Below are positions 1-5,812 of a stretch of DNA of 6,097 nucleotides, in pieces; position 1 is the stretch's first letter, and each line of letters begins with the position of its first letter. A program made the translations under genes and the position numbers. Source of the stretch: an uncultured Clostridia bacterium (GTDB lineage: Bacteria; Bacillota; Clostridia; UBA1381); assembly GCA_934463455.1 (NCBI GenBank), contig CAKSJU010000115.1:1-6097 (forward strand), in the 5' to 3' direction. The notes beneath the pieces were generated by a model. It did not search any database. It was given only the letters and a program-made list of their open reading frames with translations, and was not told where the DNA came from.

Positions 1-63
1 ATAGTTAGGCAAACGCTGATTGCCTGGTCGGCGGCTGTATTGGTATATTTTTTATTAAAATAA
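1..63 (+). CDS. C-terminal fragment of a probable membrane protein (5' end outside window)
   Basis: Frame 1 is open from the first base to a TAA at 61-63, while the other two forward frames meet a stop within the first few bases. The 20 codons give a strongly hydrophobic tail, TLIAWSAAVLVYFLLK, which reads like a last transmembrane helix ending in a lysine. The next gene's promoter begins one base after the stop codon, as expected at a gene boundary. A transporter next to a cytoplasmic glycosidase would make sense, because the sugar must be imported before a GH38-type protein can act on it, but the fragment is too short to assign a family. It could also be a chance open frame; 20 codons is weak evidence. 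Confidence 0.45.
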   Translation: MVRQTLIAWSAAVLVYFLLK

Positions 64-92
64 TTGACTTTGTAAGCGCTGTGTGATAAAAT
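64..92 (+). promoter_or_regulatory. Sigma-A promoter for the GH38 gene
   Basis: The -35 box TTGACT (64-69) and the -10 box TAAAAT (87-92) are separated by exactly 17 bp. Each box is one mismatch from consensus. Transcription would start near 99, giving a leader of about 190 nt before the ATG at 292. Confidence 0.7.
71..84 (+). promoter_or_regulatory. cre / LacI-family operator-like site within the promoter spacer
   Basis: TGTAAGCGCTGTGT contains the palindromic core AGCGCT, centred on CG, typical of LacI/GalR/CcpA operators. Against the cre consensus TGWNANCGNTNWCA it matches everywhere except the last two positions (GT instead of CA). It lies between the -35 and -10 boxes, so a bound protein would block RNA polymerase. 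This suggests catabolite repression by CcpA or control by a local LacI-type sugar repressor; the two cannot be told apart here. Confidence 0.5.
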
Positions 93-135
93 TAAAAAAG
101 GAGCATTTCGGCTGAGAGGAAGGAGCTGCAGCCAA

Positions 136-201
136 ATGACGGCATTAGCTTTAATTTGTAAAAAATATCGGGCAAAAACAAAAAATAGTTGCAGAACATA
201 A
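136..201 (+). CDS. Possible 21-residue leader ORF upstream of the GH38 gene
   Basis: An ATG at 136 opens a 21-codon frame ending in TAA at 199-201. It is preceded by AAGGAG at 120-125, with a 10-nt spacer, a credible ribosome binding site. The peptide starts MTALALICKKYRAKTK: a short hydrophobic start followed by basic residues, with two cysteines in all. It lies inside the predicted GH38 transcript leader. It may be a translated leader peptide that influences the structure downstream, or it may be fortuitous. No family is recognised, and the only support is the site and its spacing. Confidence 0.25.
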   Translation: MTALALICKKYRAKTKNSCRT

Positions 202-212
202 GTTGTGCAATT

Positions 213-273
213 AACTGAACATATTAGTTGATTGTAAAATGTGAATTTTACAATTAGCTAAACTAAACATATT
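213..273 (+). repeat. 13-bp direct repeat flanking the leader hairpin
   Basis: AACTGAACATATT (213-225) and AACTAAACATATT (261-273) differ at one position in thirteen and are offset by 48 bp. Their inner ends overlap the two feet of the hairpin at 224-261. The second copy ends just before the GGAGG of the GH38 ribosome binding site (278-282). This could be a paired binding site for a regulator, or a scar of a local duplication. Confidence 0.6.
224..261 (+). promoter_or_regulatory. Long AT-rich stem-loop with GTGA loop in the GH38 leader
   Basis: ATTGTAAAAT (231-240) and ATTTTACAAT (245-254) form a perfect 10-bp inverted repeat around the loop GTGA, which as RNA is a GNRA-type tetraloop. Allowing two G-U pairs, the stem continues outward to 17 bp (224-240 with 245-261). 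It ends 16 nt before the Shine-Dalgarno. With no T-run after it, it is not a simple terminator. It could be an RNA element affecting translation or mRNA stability. Alternatively it could be a DNA operator, since TAAAAT at 235-240 might be the -10 of a weaker second promoter (TTAACT at 211-216, 18-bp spacer). Confidence 0.6.
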
Positions 274-291
274 GATTGGAGGAAAAAACAT

Positions 292-3081
292 ATGAAAAAA
301 GTACATATTGTAACTTACACCCACTGGGACAGAGAGTTCCGCTGGGAATTTGAAAGGACAAGAATGAGACTTGTCGATTGTATTGACCACTTACTTGAAA
401 TAATGGAGGAAAAGCCGGATTACCGCTCATTCTTGTTTGACGGACAGTTCACGCTTATCGAGGACTATCTTGAAATTCGTCCCGAGAAAAAAGAGGAGAT
501 AAAAAAGCTGGTAAAGGACGGCAGGATGGAAATAGGCCCGTGGTTTACTCTGCCCGACTGTGCTCCTATACAGGGTGAAAGCGTAGTAAGAAATATTCAG
601 TACGGCGTTAAAAGGTGCAAGGAGTTCGGCGAGCCCTTAAAATGCGGATACAATGTTTTTTCATTCGGACAGATAGGTCAGCTTCCGCAGATTTATGCCG
701 ATTTTGATATTGACACCATAATTTTCTATAAGTATATGGATCCCGCAAAATCAAAGTATCATGAATTTATTTGGGAAGCTCCCGACGGAACAAAAGCATT
801 TGCGTCAAGACTCGGACGTGAAGCGAGATGGAACTTCTTCTTTGCGGCACATATTCCGATTGTTTATGATTTGGACGCATGGCATAAGGATTGGCAGTAT
901 ACCTGGGGAGATTTGGGAAAGGTATTCCACACTGCCGATGCGGACAACTACGGTTGGTTTTACGATATTCTCGACCCCGAAACCTCATACCATCCCGAAA
1001 ATTTGAGAAAGGGAATGGAAAGAGCACTTGATACGGTCAAAGGAACTGCCGCCCCCGATTGTGTACTCATGTTTGAAGGTACTGATTTTACCGAGCCGCA
1101 TCCCCTCACTCCTGAAATTATAAAGGCTTTGCAGGAAGAGTATAAGGGCGAATTGGAAATTGTACATTCAACGCTTACGGATTACCTTACCGAGCTGAAA
1201 GCAGAGCTTAAGAACGTAAAGGATTTGGATACCGTAAAAGGACCTATGCGTGACGGTCCTGTGGGAAGTATTCATACTGACGTATTTTCTTCGCATCCCG
1301 AGGTTATGATTGAAAACAGCCATGCGGAAAATAAAATCGTACGTTATGCGGAGCCGCTTTCGGCAATTGCATGGAAATATAATATTTCAAGATACCCGGA
1401 TACATATTTGGAAAAAGCATGGAAGCTTTTGTTCCAAAGTCATGCGCATGATTCAATGCACGGCTTGGGACCCAAAACCTTGGGAGACGGAGAAATAGCG
1501 CGCCTTTCACAAGCTAAGATTATTGCGGAGGGCTTGGAAAGAAAAGGACTTGAAAATATTACAAAGGAAATAGATACATCCTCTGTTTCGGATACCGAGT
1601 ATTTCCTTTCGGTACATAATCCGTCAGCATTTGCAAGAAGCGAGGTTGTGGAAGCTTATGTTGATATTCCGCGCGATGTTATATTGAAATATATTATAAT
1701 CGAGGACATGGACGGAAACAGAGTTCAGGTACAGGAAGCGGAAAGAAGCACAAATGTGCGCGCGGGTATTTATCATCCGAGAAGCAGAAATATGCCGTAT
1801 TACTGCACAAAGGTACATTTGTTCTTTAAAGCTGACAACATCCCTGCTATGGGCTATAAAACATTTAAGCTGAAATGGGCGGAAAAGGATATTTATCCCT
1901 ACCCTCACGAAGATTGGGACGCTCCGAGAATACTTGCGAACAATATGCTTTCGGGAACAAACCAAGCTGAGAACGAATTTATCAGAGTAAAGGTAAATCC
2001 CGACGGAACGGTTGATATTACCGATAAGGAAACAGGAAAGCTCTACAGCAAGCTCAATTATTTTACGGATATGGGAGACAGGGGCAATATGTGGTCGTAT
2101 GACAATATTCCCTCGGACAGAATTATCAGCAGCGTCGGTTCGGATGCGCAGGTTTCCGTAGGTATAAACGGTCCGCTGGCGGTTAAATTCTCGGTAGACC
2201 TTAAAATGAAGCTTCCGAGAGAATATGACTTTGCAAAACAGGTACGAAGCGATGTTTTGAAAGAAATGCCTATACATGTGGATATGACTTTGAAAAAAGG
2301 TGCAAAATATCTTGAAGTTGTAACAACTATAGATAATACCGTAAAAGACCATTATTTCAAGGTTTGCATGCCAACAGGCTTAAACGCGGAAAAAACATGG
2401 GCGGAAGGGTCGTTCATGGTTTGCGAATATCCTGTAAGACCGTCGGATAACGGAGAAACAAGAGGGAATGAGCTTGCGCGTCATCCGGCACAGCTTTGGT
2501 ACGATATGGCGGATGATAATAACGGTTTTGCCGTACTTACCGACGCAACAAAGGATTATGAAATTATGGAGGATTGCGAAGATAAAACCTTTGCTATGGG
2601 CTTGGTAAGAGGAACAAGGCTCAGAATTGCCTGCGATAACAGACTTTGGATGGAATATCCCGGGGATGAAAGCAGTCAATCACTGAGAGAATTTACATAC
2701 AGATATGCGTTTATGCCGCATACCGATAAATGGGAAAAGGCGGGACTTTACAATGAAGCGCTTAAATTTAACGCACCTATGCACGTATGTGAATTTGGAA
2801 AACAAAAAGGTATGTTCGGACTTGAAAAGAGCTTTGTGGAAATTGAGGGAGATAATCTTATTTTGAGCTCGGTAACAAAATCCGATAATGATAAATTGCT
2901 TGTAAGAGTTTATAATCCTACCGAAAAGGAAATTGACGGAAAAATCAAATTCGGCTTTGATGTAAATTCGGCACGCTCCGTTCGTTTGGACGGTAAAGTG
3001 CGTGAAGAAATTAAAGTTTCCGACAACACCGTTTTCACAAAGGTAGGAAAGGGAAAGATTTATACAATTGAAATAGATTAA
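292..3081 (+). CDS. GH38 family alpha-mannosidase-like protein with altered active site
   Basis: This 929-residue protein lacks a signal peptide and aligns along its length with bacterial GH38 alpha-mannosidases of the MngB type, as I recall that sequence. The family hydrolyses alpha-mannosides in the cytoplasm using a zinc ion. Visible landmarks are THWDREF (10-16; zinc ligands H11 and D13), EIGPWFTLPD (80-89), GESVVRN (95-101), SFGQIGQLPQI (124-134), EGTD (262-265; D265 fits the acid/base) and HAHDS (384-388; H386 fits the last zinc ligand). A beta-rich C-terminal half ends with a typical VRVYNP segment (871-876). The aspartate normally found in the PDSFG motif, both nucleophile and zinc ligand, is F123 here (NVFSFG). 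The usual WRG is YKY (146-148). Activity may therefore be lost or changed. The start is supported by GGAGG at 278-282, 9 nt before the ATG. Family assignment is firm; the mannosidase reaction is not. Confidence 0.92.
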   Translation: MKKVHIVTYTHWDREFRWEFERTRMRLVDCIDHLLEIMEEKPDYRSFLFDGQFTLIEDYLEIRPEKKEEIKKLVKDGRMEIGPWFTLPDCAPIQGESVVRNIQYGVKRCKEFGEPLKCGYNVFSFGQIGQLPQIYADFDIDTIIFYKYMDPAKSKYHEFIWEAPDGTKAFASRLGREARWNFFFAAHIPIVYDLDAWHKDWQYTWGDLGKVFHTADADNYGWFYDILDPETSYHPENLRKGMERALDTVKGTAAPDCVLMFEGTDFTEPHPLTPEIIKALQEEYKGELEIVHSTLTDYLTELKAELKNVKDLDTVKGPMRDGPVGSIHTDVFSSHPEVMIENSHAENKIVRYAEPLSAIAWKYNISRYPDTYLEKAWKLLFQSHAHDSMHGLGPKTLGDGEIARLSQAKIIAEGLERKGLENITKEIDTSSVSDTEYFLSVHNPSAFARSEVVEAYVDIPRDVILKYIIIEDMDGNRVQVQEAERSTNVRAGIYHPRSRNMPYYCTKVHLFFKADNIPAMGYKTFKLKWAEKDIYPYPHEDWDAPRILANNMLSGTNQAENEFIRVKVNPDGTVDITDKETGKLYSKLNYFTDMGDRGNMWSYDNIPSDRIISSVGSDAQVSVGINGPLAVKFSVDLKMKLPREYDFAKQVRSDVLKEMPIHVDMTLKKGAKYLEVVTTIDNTVKDHYFKVCMPTGLNAEKTWAEGSFMVCEYPVRPSDNGETRGNELARHPAQLWYDMADDNNGFAVLTDATKDYEIMEDCEDKTFAMGLVRGTRLRIACDNRLWMEYPGDESSQSLREFTYRYAFMPHTDKWEKAGLYNEALKFNAPMHVCEFGKQKGMFGLEKSFVEIEGDNLILSSVTKSDNDKLLVRVYNPTEKEIDGKIKFGFDVNSARSVRLDGKVREEIKVSDNTVFTKVGKGKIYTIEID

Positions 3082-3100
3082 TACGCAGAAAAAGGGGCTG

Positions 3101-3174
3101 CAAAAAAAGTCCTGAGAGCGCAAAACGGCGGTGTATCAAAAGTACACCGCCGTTTTGCGCTAACTAAAAGGACT
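3101..3174 (-). terminator. Nested-hairpin terminator of the ylxM-ffh-rpsP-khpA operon
   Basis: An 18-bp perfect stem pairs 3118-3135 with 3143-3160 around a 7-nt loop (GCGCAAAACGGCGGTGTA on the left arm). An outer 6-bp stem, AGTCCT (3108-3113) with AGGACT (3169-3174), encloses it. Read leftwards, the outer stem runs straight into seven or eight T residues (complement of the A-run 3102-3108), the pattern of an intrinsic terminator. Read rightwards, the inner stem has the A4-stem-T4 layout of a bidirectional terminator, so it may also end the GH38 transcript, but only four T's precede GCGC. It sits between the two converging genes. Confidence 0.8.
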
Positions 3175-3213
3175 GAACTCTGTTTAGAATTCAATCCACG
3201 TTAGCTGCATATT

Positions 3214-3444
3214 TTATTGAACTATTTCAACCGTAACGTGTTTAGCTTCACGGCTTGCGGCTGCTTTAACCACAGTGCGGATTGCTTTTGCAATTCTGCC
3301 CTGTTTTCCGATAACCTTGCCCATGTCACTCGGTGCGACATGCAGTTCCAGAATAACGGATTGTTCTCCCTCAACTTCATTAACGCTGACTTCTTCGGGA
3401 GAATCAACCAATGCTTTTGCAATAATTTCCAAAACTTCTTTCAT
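3214..3444 (-). CDS. khpA: KH-domain RNA-binding protein KhpA (YlqC family)
   Basis: The product is 76 residues, the usual length of this single-domain family, and is a complete type II KH fold. The RNA-binding GxxG loop is GKQG (46-49), within GKVIGKQGRIAKAI. In Firmicutes, KhpA binds many RNAs, often with KhpB, and affects cell division and envelope synthesis. The gene immediately follows rpsP, its standard position. Its ribosome binding site AAGGAGG (complement of 3452-3458) overlaps the rpsP stop codon, so translation of the two is probably coupled. The gene is usually followed by rimM, trmD and rplS, but here it is the last gene before the terminator. Confidence 0.95.
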   Translation of the reverse strand: MKEVLEIIAKALVDSPEEVSVNEVEGEQSVILELHVAPSDMGKVIGKQGRIAKAIRTVVKAAASREAKHVTVEIVQ

Positions 3445-3456
3445 GGTCGTTCCTCC

Positions 3457-3699
3457 TTAGAGAATGTTTGACTTTTTCAAAAGTGCTTTAACGGTATCGG
3501 TAGGCTGTGCGCCGTTGCCAATCCATTTCTTAGCTTTTTCTGCGTCAATATTAACCGTTGCAGGTTCTGTTAATGGGTTATATGTTCCGATTTCCTCAAT
3601 AAATCTGCCATCACGGGGATATCTTGAATCCGCAACAACTACTCTATAAAAAGGAGCTTTCTTTGCACCCATTCTTCTAAGTCTGATTTTTACTGCCAT
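3457..3699 (-). CDS. rpsP: 30S ribosomal protein S16
   Basis: This 80-residue product is the normal size for bacterial S16, which binds 16S rRNA early in 30S assembly. It begins MAVKIRLRRMGAKKAPFYR and carries the family signature SRYPRDGRFIEEIGTYNP (25-42). An ATG five codons upstream (3714) is also in frame. The start at 3699 is preferred because the Shine-Dalgarno GGAGGT (complement of 3707-3712) lies seven bases before it and covers the upstream codons, and because S16 proteins start with MAVKIR or similar. It sits 69 nt after ffh and 12 nt before khpA, in the same leftward operon. Confidence 0.97.
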   Translation of the reverse strand: MAVKIRLRRMGAKKAPFYRVVVADSRYPRDGRFIEEIGTYNPLTEPATVNIDAEKAKKWIGNGAQPTDTVKALLKKSNIL

Positions 3700-3738
3700 T
3701 TCTCTCACCTCCATAAAGTGTATAAAAAGTATATATAG

Positions 3739-3763
3739 AACAAAAACGAAAAATGTTTTTGTT
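3739..3763 (-). other. AT-rich hairpin in the ffh-rpsP gap
   Basis: AACAAAAAC (3739-3747) and GTTTTTGTT (3755-3763) form a perfect 9-bp stem with a 7-nt loop, a few bases after the ffh stop codon. The stem has only two G-C pairs and no clean T-run follows it on the leftward transcript. It may therefore be a weak attenuator or an RNA processing/stability element that lets rpsP be expressed differently from ffh, not a full terminator. Confidence 0.35.
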
Positions 3764-3768
3764 GCTAA

Positions 3769-5121
3769 CTAAAACTTACCTCCCAGGCGCTTCATGCGTT
3801 TCAAAAGCTTTGCCTGTTTCGGATTTGAAAACTGCTTCATCATTTTTTTCATTTGTTCAAATTGCTTCAACAGCTCGTTTACATCCTGAACTCTCGTACC
3901 GCTTCCTTTTGCGATACGTACCTTTCGGCTTGCGCCTATAACCTGGGGCTTTTGCCTTTCTTCTTCGGTCATGGAGCATATTATGGCTTCAATTCGTTTC
4001 ATTCGTTTTTCGCCTGCGTCCATGTCAACGGAATCCAACATTTTTTTATCTACTCCCGGCATCATTCCGATAAGCTGGGATATAGGCCCCATTTTCTTTA
4101 TTTGCCGAAGCTGATTAAGAAAGTCTCCCAAATCAAAGGTCTGTTTGCGGATTTTACTTTCCAGCTCCATTGCTTCTTTCTCATCATAAGTTTCCTGAGC
4201 TTTGTCTATCAAAGTAAGCACGTCGCCCATTCCGAGAATACGGCTTGCCATTCTTTCGGGATGAAAAGCCTCCAAATCGGAAAGCTTTTCGCCTACGGAA
4301 GCATATTTTATCGGTTTTCCGGTAATTTCCTTTACCGAAAGTGCCGCACCGCCTCTTGTGTCACCGTCCAGCTTTGATAAAATAACCCCGGTAATATCAA
4401 GGTTTGAATCAAAGTGCTCGGCTACGTTTACCGCATCCTGACCTGTCATTGCATCCACGACCAAAAGTATTTCATTCGGATTTATTGCGGATTTAATATT
4501 TTGAAGCTCTGCCATAAGAGCTTCGTCTATGTGCAGACGTCCGGCAGTATCTATTATAACCGGGTCATTGCCATGTTTTTTTGCATGTTCAATCGCTTGT
4601 TTTGCAATCTCAACGGGATTTACGTCCGTGCCGAGAGAAAATACCGGCACATCAATTTGCGCACCGAGTACCTGAAGCTGTTTTACAGCGGCGGGACGGT
4701 ACACATCGCATGCTACCAAAAGCGGTCTTTTATCTCTGTTTTTCCGCAGGTTGAGAGCGAGCTTTCCGCAAGCTGTGGTTTTACCGGCACCCTGCAGACC
4801 GCAAAGCATAAAAACAGTGGGCGGTGTTTTTGAGAATATAAGCTCCTCATGCTCGCTGCCCATAAGCTCGGTAAGCTCGTCACGTACAATTTTAATGATT
4901 TGCTGTGCCGGGGTGAGCGATTCAAGTATTTCTTCTCCGACTGCTTTTTCCGAAACTCTTGAAATGAAGCCTTTGACAACTTTAAAGTTTACGTCTGCCT
5001 CCAAAAGTGCAAGCTTAACTTCGCGCATTGCTTCTTTTATATCTTTTTCGGACAGCTTTCCCTTGCCTCTTAAATTTTTAAATACATTTTGCAGCTTTTC
5101 GCCAAGACTGTCGAATGCCAT
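3769..5121 (-). CDS. ffh: Signal recognition particle GTPase Ffh (SRP54)
   Basis: The 450-residue product is the protein subunit of the signal recognition particle. It binds signal sequences of nascent membrane proteins and SRP RNA, then docks with FtsY by a GTP-dependent mechanism. The N domain (about 1-95) includes the ALLEADVN motif (38-45). The G domain contains the P-loop GLQGAGKTT (108-116), DVYRPAA (139-145), DTAGR (191-195) and SKLDGDTRGG (249-258). The M domain (about 325-450) has GPISQLIGMMPG (345-356), the RNA-binding RIAKGSGT (402-409), and a methionine-rich QMKKMMKQF tail. All key motifs are intact and the length is standard. The start is supported by GAGGTG (complement of 5127-5132). 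It follows ylxM by 12 nt, and YlxM is a known SRP-associated partner in some Firmicutes and Mollicutes. Confidence 0.98.
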   Translation of the reverse strand: MAFDSLGEKLQNVFKNLRGKGKLSEKDIKEAMREVKLALLEADVNFKVVKGFISRVSEKAVGEEILESLTPAQQIIKIVRDELTELMGSEHEELIFSKTPPTVFMLCGLQGAGKTTACGKLALNLRKNRDKRPLLVACDVYRPAAVKQLQVLGAQIDVPVFSLGTDVNPVEIAKQAIEHAKKHGNDPVIIDTAGRLHIDEALMAELQNIKSAINPNEILLVVDAMTGQDAVNVAEHFDSNLDITGVILSKLDGDTRGGAALSVKEITGKPIKYASVGEKLSDLEAFHPERMASRILGMGDVLTLIDKAQETYDEKEAMELESKIRKQTFDLGDFLNQLRQIKKMGPISQLIGMMPGVDKKMLDSVDMDAGEKRMKRIEAIICSMTEEERQKPQVIGASRKVRIAKGSGTRVQDVNELLKQFEQMKKMMKQFSNPKQAKLLKRMKRLGGKF

Positions 5122-5133
5122 TATTACACCTCG

Positions 5134-5490
5134 CTAAAGATCGTTTTCTATATTTCCGACCGATTTAAGAAGATTTGTGACAAGATTGTCCGCTTTCTGC
5201 GGCAACGGAAGCTTTTTAAGCTCAGTAAGCCCGGATTTGACATAATCAAGCTCGGCATTTATTTCCGAAAACCGTTTCAAAAGACCGAGGACCTGTTCAA
5301 ATTCCTCAAGCTGTTTTTCGCCGCGCTTAATAAAATCACGAACACCCTGTCTTGAAATATCCATATTTTCAGCAATTTCCGCAAGTGAAAAATCCTGATT
5401 GTAATAAAGCTCCATAGCTTCTTTTTGACGCTCGGTCAAAAGTCCGCCGTAGAAATCCATCAACACACTTATTGATAAATTTTTTGCCAT
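5134..5490 (-). CDS. ylxM: YlxM family HTH protein (UPF0122), putative SRP accessory/DNA-binding protein
   Basis: This 118-residue protein begins MAKNLSISVLMDFYGGLLT. Its sigma-70 region 4-like helix-turn-helix lies around residues 33-56 (SLAEIAENMDISRQGVRDFI), preceded by the LTERQKEAMELYY segment typical of YlxM. A charged helical region (58-85) follows and probably forms a coiled coil. YlxM is almost always encoded directly before ffh, and in Streptococcus it has been reported to modulate SRP activity. The frame continues upstream to an ATG at 5556, but the start at 5490 is chosen for three reasons: it has AAGGTG (complement of 5501-5506), it matches the family N-terminus, and the promoter at 5535-5563 lies inside the longer version. 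It is the first gene of the operon. Confidence 0.93.
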   Translation of the reverse strand: MAKNLSISVLMDFYGGLLTERQKEAMELYYNQDFSLAEIAENMDISRQGVRDFIKRGEKQLEEFEQVLGLLKRFSEINAELDYVKSGLTELKKLPLPQKADNLVTNLLKSVGNIENDL

Positions 5491-5506
5491 CTTATTTCGC
5501 CACCTT

Positions 5507-5526
5507 GTAAAGTTATTTTGCTTTAC
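5507..5526 (-). other. Short hairpin at the 5' end of the ylxM operon mRNA
   Basis: GTAAAG (5507-5512) pairs with CTTTAC (5521-5526) around an 8-nt loop. The predicted transcription start is near 5528, so this small stem would sit at the extreme 5' end of the mRNA and abut the ribosome binding site. Such 5'-terminal stems can protect mRNA from decay. The stem is only 6 bp and could be incidental. Confidence 0.3.
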
Positions 5527-5534
5527 AACAATAT

Positions 5535-5563
5535 ATTTTACATTAAAATTCATCATTTGTCAA
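5535..5563 (-). promoter_or_regulatory. Sigma-A promoter of the ylxM-ffh-rpsP-khpA operon
   Basis: On the complementary strand, a perfect -35 TTGACA (5563-5558) is followed after 17 bp by the -10 TAAAAT (5540-5535), one mismatch from consensus. The expected start near 5528 gives a leader of about 38 nt before the ylxM ATG at 5490. Confidence 0.82.
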
Positions 5564-5602
5564 TACTTTTTTGAAAAAAATAAATTTTTTCTTAAAAACA
5601 GG
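5564..5602. promoter_or_regulatory. A/T-tract region between divergent promoters, likely shared UP element
   Basis: The 39 bp between the two divergent -35 boxes are nearly pure A/T, with runs TTTTTT (5567-5572), A7 (5574-5580), T6 (5585-5590) and A5 (5594-5598). GAAAAAA and TTTTTTC form a 7-bp dyad (5573-5579 with 5585-5591). This places A-tracts in the UP-element position for both promoters, fitting strong expression of both tRNAs and the SRP operon. Confidence 0.5.
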
Positions 5603-5631
5603 TTGACAAATCGGATAAATTCTGATATAAT
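5603..5631 (+). promoter_or_regulatory. Perfect-consensus sigma-A promoter for the tRNA pair
   Basis: TTGACA (5603-5608) and TATAAT (5626-5631) are both exact consensus hexamers with the optimal 17-bp spacer. An extended -10 TG (5623-5624) is one base before the -10. Transcription should begin near 5638, ten bases before the first tRNA. Confidence 0.9.
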
Positions 5632-5647
5632 AAACGATGTTGTAAAT

Positions 5648-5731
5648 GCGAGGGTGGCGGAATCGGCAGACGCGCACGTTTGAGGGGCGTGTGGTTATAC
5701 CTTGCGAGTTCAAGTCTCGTCCCTCGCACCA
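5648..5731 (+). tRNA. tRNA-Leu (anticodon GAG)
   Basis: This is an 84-nt class II tRNA with an encoded CCA end. The acceptor GCGAGGG (5648-5654) pairs with CCCTCGC (5721-5727), followed by A and CCA. The anticodon stem is CACGT (5675-5679) with GCGTG (5687-5691). The loop TTGAGGG places GAG at 5682-5684, reading CUC and CUU leucine codons. The long variable arm (5692-5703) and the TTCAAGT T-loop fit tRNA-Leu. It is transcribed with the tRNA seven bases downstream. Confidence 0.96.
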
Positions 5732-5738
5732 ACAATTT

Positions 5739-5812
5739 TGCGGAATAGTGTAATGGTAGCACTAGTGACTCTGACTCACTCTGTACGGGTTCAAATCCTG
5801 TTTCCGCAGCCA
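5739..5812 (+). tRNA. tRNA-Gln (anticodon CTG)
   Basis: This is a 74-nt tRNA with an encoded CCA end. The acceptor TGCGGAA (5739-5745) pairs with TTCCGCA (5802-5808), followed by discriminator G and CCA. The D-arm has GTGT/GCAC. The anticodon stem is AGTGA/TCACT, with loop CTCTGAC placing CTG at 5771-5773, which reads CAG. The T-loop is TTCAAAT. The U1-A72 pair at the acceptor end is typical of tRNA-Gln. CTG is usually the extra glutamine isoacceptor beside the TTG one, which would be elsewhere in the genome. Confidence 0.96.

Noticed and set aside
7..25. Hairpin AGGCAA/TTGCCT as a terminator of the upstream gene
   Set aside because: The stem is 6 bp, no T-run follows directly, and it lies inside the open frame that ends at 63.
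101..145. TPP-riboswitch-like GGCTGAGAGG
   Set aside because: The CTGAGA box is present, but the other conserved parts (the CCTGATCTGG-type segment and the closing stem) are absent, and the downstream gene is not a thiamine gene.
1624..2352. 242-codon leftward ORF inside the GH38 gene
   Set aside because: It lies wholly antisense to a conserved coding region, has no ribosome binding site or recognisable domain, and its composition is a shadow of the forward frame.
5491..5556. Longer ylxM start at 5556
   Set aside because: The extra 22 residues do not resemble the family, and the -10 and -35 boxes of the operon promoter lie around or upstream of that start; the ATG at 5490 has a proper ribosome binding site.
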